Of a stretch of 12,432 nt of DNA, positions 7,588-12,432 are shown piece after piece (positions within the stretch are counted from its first letter, which is position 1; each line of letters begins with the position of its first letter). Origin of the DNA: Hungateiclostridiaceae bacterium UBA3922 (GTDB taxonomy: Bacteria > Bacillota > Clostridia > Acetivibrionales > DTU013); assembly GCA_002386045.1 (NCBI GenBank), contig DGEQ01000031.1, positions 3,047-15,478 on the forward strand, given 5' to 3'. The notes under the pieces were generated by a model. That model was not told the origin of the DNA. It ran no database searches and saw nothing but the letters and a program-made list of their open reading frames with translations. The position numbers and the translations under genes were made by a program.

Positions 7588-7643
7588 TCCGGCTGCGGTC
7601 CGGCGATCCGGCTGCGTTCCGGCTGCGGTCCGGCGATCCGGCT
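7588..7643. repeat. Two identical 26-bp direct repeats, 30-bp period
   Basis: The same 26 bases, beginning TCCGGCTGCGGTCCGGCGAT, occur at 7588-7613 and 7618-7643. The unit is itself built from shorter CCGGCTGCG and CCGGCGATC pieces. This very GC-rich block lies just upstream of the AT-rich argD promoter and breaks the base composition sharply. Confidence 0.85.
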
Positions 7644-7667
7644 TATGATCCGGCGGAACAGCAGCGG

Positions 7668-7723
7668 CCGGGCAAGATACAGCAGGCAACCGGGCAAGAT
7701 ATGGCCGGCAACCGGGCAAAATA
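7668..7723. repeat. Three direct repeats of CCGGGCAARATA, 22-bp period
   Basis: CCGGGCAAGATA occurs at 7668-7679 and 7690-7701, and CCGGGCAAAATA at 7712-7723. The spacing is exactly 22 bp each time, about two turns of the DNA helix. The last copy runs into the hairpin that follows argB. Confidence 0.8.
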
Positions 7724-7752
7724 AAGAAATGTCCCCGTGGGAACATTTCCTT
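7718..7752 (-). terminator. Probable intrinsic terminator after argB
   Basis: Sixteen bases after the argB stop, the minus strand has AAGGAAATGT and CCC pairing with GGG and ACATTTCTTT around an ACG loop, with one bulged T. TTTATTTT covers the end of the stem and the bases after it. It separates argC-argB from the argD promoter. The GGGGACATTTC sequence also resembles the GGGGACA repeats elsewhere in the window. Confidence 0.6.
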
Positions 7753-7768
7753 GATACCTGCGTGGCCA

Positions 7769-8683
7769 TCATATCTTTTCGTTTTCGTAGTAGGGCACCT
7801 TTTCTTTCATTATCGCGGTCCCTATGCCCTGGTTGGTGAAGATCTCGAGCAGTATGCAGTGGGGTATCCTGCCGTCGATTATGTGGGTCCTGCCGACGCC
7901 CCTCTCCAGCGCGTCGAGGCAGCCGAGCACCTTCGGGATCATGCCGCCGTCTATGACCTTTTCCTCGATCAGCCTGTGTACCTCGGCGGCTGTCAGTGCA
8001 TAGTAGACTTCCTGGCTGTCCTTCGATTTCCTGACTCCTTCCACGTCCGTGAGCAGCATCAGCTTTTCGGCCTTCAGCGCCGCCGCGATCTCTCCGGCCA
8101 CCGTGTCGGCGTTGATGTTGTAGCTGCGCCCGTCCCTGCCGATGCCTATGGGGGCGACGACCGGTATGTACTCGTCTTTTGCCAGCAGTTCGAGGACCTT
8201 GGAGTTGACCCTCGTTATCCTGCCCACCTGGCCGATGTCCCTTTCGACGCCGTCGACGACGACCTTGTACTGTTCGCATTCCAGCAGGTTGCCGTCTATG
8301 CCGCAGATGCCTATGGCCTTTCCTCCCTTCTGGTTGATGAGGGACACTATTTCCTTGTTCGTCTTGCCCACCAGGACCATCTGTGCGGCTTCCATCGTCT
8401 GCACGTCGGTGACCCTGAGGCCGTTGACGAACTCCGTTTTGATGTCCAGGCGCTTCAGCATGCTGTTTATGTCCGGCCCGCCGCCATGGACCACCACCGG
8501 GTTGAGGCCGATGTACTTGAGCAGCGTGATGTCCTCGACCACGGAATTTTTGAGTTCATCGCTTACCATGGCATTGCCGCCGTATTTTATGACGACGGTC
8601 TTGCCATGCAGCTTTTGCATGTAAGGCAGAGCTTCGATAAGTATCTCGGCCTTTTTGATTATCGATTCCATTTTCGGATCCAA
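7769..8683 (-). CDS. argB: Acetylglutamate kinase, arginine-sensitive type
   Basis: This enzyme phosphorylates N-acetylglutamate, the second step of arginine synthesis. It belongs to the amino acid kinase fold. Visible motifs are VVIKYGGNAM (phosphate-binding lysine), VVVHGGGPDI (substrate binding), NINADTVAGEIAAAL, LLTDVEGV and GGMIPKV (catalytic lysine). The N-terminal helix KAEILIEALPY and the C-terminal IPHCILLEIFTNQGIGT are typical of hexameric kinases inhibited by arginine. I choose the TTG at 8683 because GGAGG lies 9 bases before it, giving 304 residues; the ATG at 8671 (300 residues) is an alternative with a weak site, and the frame stays open to a TTG at 8707. It follows argC by about 150 bases, and the space normally filled by argJ holds no gene. 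Confidence 0.96.
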   Translation of the reverse strand: MDPKMESIIKKAEILIEALPYMQKLHGKTVVIKYGGNAMVSDELKNSVVEDITLLKYIGLNPVVVHGGGPDINSMLKRLDIKTEFVNGLRVTDVQTMEAAQMVLVGKTNKEIVSLINQKGGKAIGICGIDGNLLECEQYKVVVDGVERDIGQVGRITRVNSKVLELLAKDEYIPVVAPIGIGRDGRSYNINADTVAGEIAAALKAEKLMLLTDVEGVRKSKDSQEVYYALTAAEVHRLIEEKVIDGGMIPKVLGCLDALERGVGRTHIIDGRIPHCILLEIFTNQGIGTAIMKEKVPYYENEKI

Positions 8684-8835
8684 TGTCCTGTACCTCCATG
8701 TATCCAATATTCATCTGTCCGGTATCTAAGAACTGTGACCAGGCTGACCGGACCGGATCGCCTTTATGCGTCGGCTTTCCCGGGCAGGTTGCCCTTTATG
8801 TGCCGGGTTTTTGTGATGCACCTGCTTCCTTGATC

Positions 8836-9786
8836 CTATTCCAGCCCGGTACGTTCATCAATACCCATCATTATATTCATGCACTGGACGGCGGCGCCCG
8901 ACGCACCTTTGCCCAGGTTGTCGAGCCTTGCCGTCAGCAGGATGTGTTCCTCGTTGCCTGCGACGTATATTTCCAGCATGTTCGTACCGTTGCAGCCGGT
9001 GGTGGCCAGGAAACCGTCCACGATACCGCCTTCCGAACCATAAGGGAAGACCTTTATGAAGTGCTGGTCCTTATAATAATTATAAAGGAAATCACAGACG
9101 GACTCCGCGCTGTTCTTCCCCGGCAGCAGCCTTGAGTGGAGCGGGATCGCCACCGTCATGCCCCGGTAGTTGTAGCCGATGATCGGCGTGAAAAGGGGCG
9201 GGCGGCTGAGGCCCGTTATTTTCTGCATCTCCGGGAGATGCTTGTGCCTGAGCGCCAGGGCGTAAAACCGCGGGCTCCTGATCGCTTCATCCGCAGGATC
9301 AGCCGAAGCGTATTCCGCTATGCGCTTTTTGCCTCCGCCGCTGTAGCCCGAAACGGCGTGGCATGTCACCGGATAATCCGCCGGCACTATGCCTGCTTTG
9401 ACCAGCGGGTACATCAGGGCATTGAAGCCCGTCGCATAGCAGCCGGGGACCGCGACCCTTTTTGATGCAGCGATCTTTTCCCTGTGTTCCCTGCTGAGTT
9501 CAGGCAATCCGTAGGCCCATCCGTCGTTGGTCCTGTGGGCGGTGCTTGCGTCAATTATGCGAGTGTTTTCGTTCTCCACCAGCGATACCGCTTCCCTTGC
9601 CGCGTCGTCCGGCAGGCATAAAAATACAATGTCGGCCTCGTTTATGAATTTTTTCCTTTCATTTATATCTTTTCTTTTCTCGGGCGATATCTTCAGCAGT
9701 TCTATATCGTCCCTGCCTTGCAGGCGCCCGTTGATCTCAAGTCCCGTCGTGCCTTCCTGCCCGTCCACGAATACCTTGCAAACCAT
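8836..9786 (-). CDS. argC: N-acetyl-gamma-glutamyl-phosphate reductase, type 2 (short form)
   Basis: This enzyme reduces N-acetylglutamyl phosphate to the semialdehyde with NADPH, the third step of arginine synthesis. At 316 residues it is shorter than the common form of about 345. It has the features of the uncommon type: VFVDGQEGTTGLEI at the start, LCLPDDAAREAVSL (57-69), IDASTAHRT (78-86), the catalytic cysteine in VPGCYATGF (Cys116), HAVSGYSGGGK (143-153) and RHKHLPEM (180-187). The ATG at 9786 follows GGGAGG with a 6-base spacer. It is the first gene of the argC-argB unit, under an ARG-box promoter. All expected catalytic residues are present. Confidence 0.96.
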   Translation of the reverse strand: MVCKVFVDGQEGTTGLEINGRLQGRDDIELLKISPEKRKDINERKKFINEADIVFLCLPDDAAREAVSLVENENTRIIDASTAHRTNDGWAYGLPELSREHREKIAASKRVAVPGCYATGFNALMYPLVKAGIVPADYPVTCHAVSGYSGGGKKRIAEYASADPADEAIRSPRFYALALRHKHLPEMQKITGLSRPPLFTPIIGYNYRGMTVAIPLHSRLLPGKNSAESVCDFLYNYYKDQHFIKVFPYGSEGGIVDGFLATTGCNGTNMLEIYVAGNEEHILLTARLDNLGKGASGAAVQCMNIMMGIDERTGLE

Positions 9787-9816
9787 TGCCGGCCTCCCTG
9801 AGAAACATTGTCGGTT

Positions 9817-9850
9817 GTCTTAATGATAGCACAGTCTTAATGATAGCACA
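9817..9850. repeat. Perfect 17-bp tandem duplication in the argC leader
   Basis: GTCTTAATGATAGCACA occurs twice without a gap (9817-9833, 9834-9850). It lies in the predicted argC leader. Read on the minus strand each copy contains TGCTATCAT, which looks like an extended -10 element, so the duplication may add weak start sites or be a recent slippage event. Confidence 0.85.
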
Positions 9851-9858
9851 TTTTTTGA

Positions 9859-9892
9859 GTAATAATTATACATTAACATGTATAAAATTGCA
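9859..9892 (-). promoter_or_regulatory. Two ARG boxes (ArgR operator) before argC
   Basis: TGCAATTTTATACA (9892-9879) and TGTATAATTATTAC (9872-9859) on the minus strand each match the ARG box core at about 11 of 14 positions and lie 6 bases apart, the same geometry as before argD. Between them sits a perfect dyad TATACAT-4-ATGTATA. Confidence 0.78.
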
Positions 9893-9893
9893 A
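9865..9893 (-). promoter_or_regulatory. Sigma-A promoter of argC-argB
   Basis: TTGCAA (9893-9888), exactly 17 bases, then TATAAT (9870-9865) on the minus strand. The start would be near 9858, leaving a leader of about 70 bases that includes the 17-bp duplication. Confidence 0.8.
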
Positions 9894-9961
9894 TATTGTG
9901 ATCAAAGAAACATTATGCAAAGTAACTAAATAACTTTTTAATATTTTGTTAAAAAGTATAC

Positions 9962-9990
9962 TGGTTAGAAACGGGGTGACATGTTATAGT
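9962..9990 (+). promoter_or_regulatory. Extended -10 promoter of the ABC ATPase gene
   Basis: TGGTTA (9962-9967), 17 bases, then TATAGT (9985-9990) preceded by TGT, an extended -10. A 13-base palindrome GTTATAGTATAAC (9983-9995) covers the -10 and AGTATACT (9955-9962) touches the -35, so a repressor could bind here. The promoter is back to back with that of argC. Confidence 0.6.
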
Positions 9991-10034
9991 ATAACTAACG
10001 TTGCTATGCTCATATAAATTCAGGAGGGGGAAAA

Positions 10035-11147
10035 ATGGCAAACGTAAGTCTGAAACACGTTTACAAAAGATTCGAAGGCGGTGTCACGGCGGTAAGTGAC
10101 TTTACCCTCGACATAGAGGACAAGGAGTTCGTGATCCTCGTCGGACCGTCAGGCTGTGGCAAAACCACGACACTGAGAATGGTAGCCGGACTCGAAGAGG
10201 TCACCGAAGGCGAGATCTACATCGGTGACAGGCTTGTCAACGACGTTCAGCCCAAGGACAGGGACATCGCGATGGTTTTCCAGAACTACGCCCTGTATCC
10301 GCACATGACCGTGTTCGACAACATGGCCTTTGGTCTTAAGCTCAGGAAAGTCCCCAAGGACGAGATAAAGAAGAGAGTCCATGAAGCGGCGAAGATACTC
10401 GAGATCGAGCACCTGCTCGACAGGAAGCCGAAGGCTCTCTCCGGTGGTCAGAGGCAGAGGGTCGCGCTCGGCCGTGCCATAGTCCGTGACCCGAAGGTAT
10501 TCCTCATGGACGAGCCTCTTTCCAACCTCGACGCAAAGCTGAGGGTGCAGATGAGGCTTGAGATCACCAAACTGCATCAGAAGCTGAATACAACGTTCAT
10601 TTACGTTACGCACGACCAGACGGAAGCTATGACGATGGGTACCAGGATCGTCGTCATGAAGGACGGCTTCATCCAGCAGGTCGACACTCCGACGGCGCTT
10701 TACGACAGGCCGGTCAACATGTTCGTCGCAGGCTTCATCGGCAGCCCGCAGATGAACTTCATCAACGCCACGATCGAAAAGCGCGGCGACGATATCTTCC
10801 TGAAGTTCGGGACCCACGAGATCAAGCTGCCTGAGGCAAAGGCGAAGAAGCTCGAGAACAGCGACTACATCGGAAGGGACGTCATCATGGGCATCAGGCC
10901 TGAGGCGATCCACGATGAAGAGATATTCCTGCAGAGCATGCCCGACAGCACAGTCACCGCGAACGTCGAGGTCGTCGAGATGCTCGGTTCAGAGACGCTG
11001 CTGCACATGTACATCGATGACTTCAGCGTCACCGCAAGGGTCGACCCCAGGACGAAGACCAGGGCCGGCGATGTCATCAAGATAGCCCTCGATGCCAACA
11101 GGATCCACCTGTTCGACAAGGATACAGAAAAGACGATAATCAACTGA
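10035..11147 (+). CDS. ugpC: Sugar ABC transporter ATP-binding protein (UgpC/MsmX family)
   Basis: This cytoplasmic ATPase would power uptake by a CUT1-type carbohydrate or glycerol-3-phosphate transporter. The 370-residue protein has Walker A GPSGCGKTT (37-45), Q-loop Gln83, signature LSGGQ (135-139), Walker B VFLMDEP (155-161) and H-loop His193. After about residue 235 comes the C-terminal OB/TOBE region typical of MalK, MsmK and UgpC (FIGSPQMNFINA onward). The start ATG follows AGGAGG with a 7-base spacer. No permease or binding protein lies next to it, and it has its own promoter and terminator. That fits the MsmX-type ATPases of Firmicutes that are shared by several sugar transporters. 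The exact substrate cannot be read from the sequence. Confidence 0.95.
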   Translation: MANVSLKHVYKRFEGGVTAVSDFTLDIEDKEFVILVGPSGCGKTTTLRMVAGLEEVTEGEIYIGDRLVNDVQPKDRDIAMVFQNYALYPHMTVFDNMAFGLKLRKVPKDEIKKRVHEAAKILEIEHLLDRKPKALSGGQRQRVALGRAIVRDPKVFLMDEPLSNLDAKLRVQMRLEITKLHQKLNTTFIYVTHDQTEAMTMGTRIVVMKDGFIQQVDTPTALYDRPVNMFVAGFIGSPQMNFINATIEKRGDDIFLKFGTHEIKLPEAKAKKLENSDYIGRDVIMGIRPEAIHDEEIFLQSMPDSTVTANVEVVEMLGSETLLHMYIDDFSVTARVDPRTKTRAGDVIKIALDANRIHLFDKDTEKTIIN

Positions 11148-11163
11148 TATCATATAAAGCAGG

Positions 11164-11196
11164 AGAGGAAGATCGACAATCTTCCTCTTTTGTTTT
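11164..11196 (+). terminator. Intrinsic terminator after the ABC ATPase gene
   Basis: GAGGAAGAT and ATCTTCCTC form a perfect 9-bp stem (11165-11173, 11179-11187) around CGACA, followed by TTTTGTTTT. It lies 17 bases after the stop codon. Confidence 0.9.
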
Positions 11197-11216
11197 ATCC
11201 GCAGATGTTTTATCCG
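11191..11216. repeat. Short direct repeat TGTTTTATCCG, 15-bp period
   Basis: The 11-base sequence occurs at 11191-11201 and 11206-11216, overlapping the T run of the terminator. This is probably local slippage. Confidence 0.6.
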
Positions 11217-11227
11217 TGAATCTGATG

Positions 11228-11256
11228 TTCAAAATCCTTGTACAATATAGTATAAT
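11228..11256 (+). promoter_or_regulatory. Promoter of the CdaR-like regulator
   Basis: TTCAAA (11228-11233), 17 bases, then a consensus TATAAT (11251-11256). The start would be near 11263, about 45 bases before the TTG start codon. Confidence 0.6.
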
Positions 11257-11307
11257 TAACCCTGGCAGTGTTTTGCCTATTCGGTAGGAGCAGCGGGAGG
11301 GATATTC

Positions 11308-12399
11308 TTGCGGCTGTATCAGAACCTCATAAACCAGATACGGGAGAATGTCGACGGCAATTTCGGCATAATGGACAAAACCGGCCTGATACTCGGCTGT
11401 ACGGATGAACGGCAGACAGGCATGATACATCCGCTGTCAGACGAGATACTCAATGACAGCAGGGACGAACCCGAGTTCGAGGGCTGGCTGTTCCGGAAGG
11501 TGTTCATTAAAAACAGGCTGGAGTTCATAGTTTACACGGATGTCCCAAAGGAGCAGGGCAAAGCGCTGCTGGCGATGTTTGCAATAAACGTGTCCAACCT
11601 GAGGAGCTACCACGAAGACAAGTTCGACAGGGCTAACTTCTTCAAAAACGTGATCACCGACAACATCCTTCCCGGTGATATCCAGATCAGGGCGAAGGAA
11701 CTGCATATACCGATCAATACCTGCAGGGTGGTCTTCCTGATAAAGACGGAGGAGTCGAAGGACATACATCCGCACGAGGTGGTATCGGGCCTTTTCCCCA
11801 AGAAACAGAAGGACTATGTCATAGCGCTGGATGAGGAGACACTGGTGCTCATAAAGGAACTGAAGGATGCCGACGATCATGAGGATATCGACAGGACCGC
11901 AAAGGCCATCATCGACACGCTGAATACCGAACTGATGGTGAAGGCGCAGATAGGCATAGGGTCCGTCGTGGACAACATACGGGACATCGGGCGGTCCTTC
12001 AAGGAAGCGCAGACGGCGCTGCAGATAGGCAGCATCTTCGACAGCGACAAGGCGATCATAGATTACAACAACCTGGGCATCGGAAGGCTGATCTACCAGC
12101 TTCCCACCACGATGTGCAGGCTGTTCCTGAAGGAAGTGTTCAAGAAGGGGTCCTTAGAATCGCTGGACCAGGAAACGCTGCTTACGATACAGAAGTTCTT
12201 CGAGAACAACCTGAATGTAAGCGAGACGTCCAGGCAGCTTTACGTACACAGGAACACGCTGGTCTACAGGCTGGACAAGATCCAGAAGACCACCGGCCTC
12301 GATTTGCGGAAATTCGACGATGCCATCACGTTCAAGGTATCACTGCTGGTAAAGAAGTACCTGGACAAGGCCGAAAGCATGGAGGGGGAGATAGTGTGA
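11308..12399 (+). CDS. CdaR/PucR-family transcriptional regulator
   Basis: This is a predicted DNA-binding regulator of 363 residues. The C-terminal part (about 290-352) is the PucR/CdaR helix-turn-helix: TIQKFFENNLNVSETSRQLY followed by VHRNTLVYRLDKIQKTTGLD. The middle (about 112-245) matches the degenerate GGDEF-like domain found in this family, including QIGIGSVVDNIRDIGRSFKEA. The first 100 residues may form a sensor domain; I cannot name the ligand. There is no signal peptide or membrane segment. The start is a TTG at 11308 with GGGAGG 7 bases before it. Relatives respond to sugar diacids or purine-pathway compounds. Its place after a multi-sugar ABC ATPase suggests a link to carbohydrate use, which is inference. 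Confidence 0.88.
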   Translation: MRLYQNLINQIRENVDGNFGIMDKTGLILGCTDERQTGMIHPLSDEILNDSRDEPEFEGWLFRKVFIKNRLEFIVYTDVPKEQGKALLAMFAINVSNLRSYHEDKFDRANFFKNVITDNILPGDIQIRAKELHIPINTCRVVFLIKTEESKDIHPHEVVSGLFPKKQKDYVIALDEETLVLIKELKDADDHEDIDRTAKAIIDTLNTELMVKAQIGIGSVVDNIRDIGRSFKEAQTALQIGSIFDSDKAIIDYNNLGIGRLIYQLPTTMCRLFLKEVFKKGSLESLDQETLLTIQKFFENNLNVSETSRQLYVHRNTLVYRLDKIQKTTGLDLRKFDDAITFKVSLLVKKYLDKAESMEGEIV

Positions 12400-12404
12400 G
12401 GAAA

Positions 12405-12432
12405 GGGGGACACTCCTCAGCGATGAGGTATT
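12405..12432 (+). repeat. Possible start of a GGGGACA-type repeat, cut by window edge
   Basis: Just after the regulator stop codon is GGGGGACACTCCTCAGCGAT, containing a 5-bp stem CCTCA/TGAGG with a GCGA loop. The GGGGACA core resembles the units after argF and the hairpin after argB. No T run is visible before the edge, so a terminator role is undecided. Confidence 0.4.

Noticed and set aside
7588..7723. CRISPR array or iteron origin
   Set aside because: The repeats are few, directly adjacent and differ between blocks; there is no replication initiator gene or DnaA-box cluster.
7751..8833. 360-codon open frame on the plus strand across argB
   Set aside because: Antisense shadow of argB with no ribosome binding site and no recognisable domain.
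8836..10034. T-box, PyrR or riboswitch leader before the arginine genes
   Set aside because: The argC leader is only about 70 bases and no conserved riboswitch core or antiterminator pair is visible; ARG boxes explain control.

Overview
The window looks like a chromosomal piece of an anaerobic Firmicute of the class Clostridia. The supporting signs are strong AGGAGG-type ribosome binding sites, TTG starts, sigma-A promoters with ARG boxes, an argC/argB/argD/carA/carB/argF cluster, and an MsmX/UgpC-type ATPase next to a CdaR-like regulator. Coding DNA is moderately GC-rich while promoter regions are very AT-rich. The genus cannot be named from sequence alone.

Left and centre (1-9900) are all on the minus strand and form the arginine/citrulline pathway. 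In transcription order the genes are argC, argB, argD, carA, carB, argF and then a GNAT acetyltransferase cut by the window edge. There appear to be two ArgR-controlled units. One starts at a promoter before argC and ends at a hairpin after argB. The other starts before argD and runs through carA, carB and argF. Both promoters carry the same module: TTGCAW, 17 bp, TATAAT, with two ARG boxes superimposed (27 of 35 bases identical). No argJ lies between argC and argB, where related clusters usually have it. ArgC is of the short, uncommon type 2 form.

The most striking observation is CarA. It is full length and well conserved, but all three residues of the glutaminase catalytic triad are replaced (Cys to Gly247, His to Cys330, Glu to Val332). 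CarB keeps both sets of ATP-grasp residues, but its C-terminal regulatory domain has lost the residues that bind UMP in E. coli. Together this suggests an ammonia-dependent carbamoyl phosphate synthetase dedicated to arginine, a bacterial parallel to the ammonia-using CPS I of the urea cycle.

The gaps hold unusual repeats. A degenerate tandem array of about 45-bp units with a GGGGACRGTTCT core lies between argF and the GNAT gene. A 26-bp duplicated block and a three-fold 22-bp repeat lie between argB and argD. A 12-bp-stem hairpin lies between argD and carA, and a 17-bp duplication lies in the argC leader.

Right (9900-12432) is on the plus strand. A single ABC ATPase of the multi-sugar type (ugpC/msmX family) has its own extended -10 promoter and a good terminator. 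It is followed by a separately promoted CdaR/PucR-family regulator. No permease or binding-protein gene is present here.
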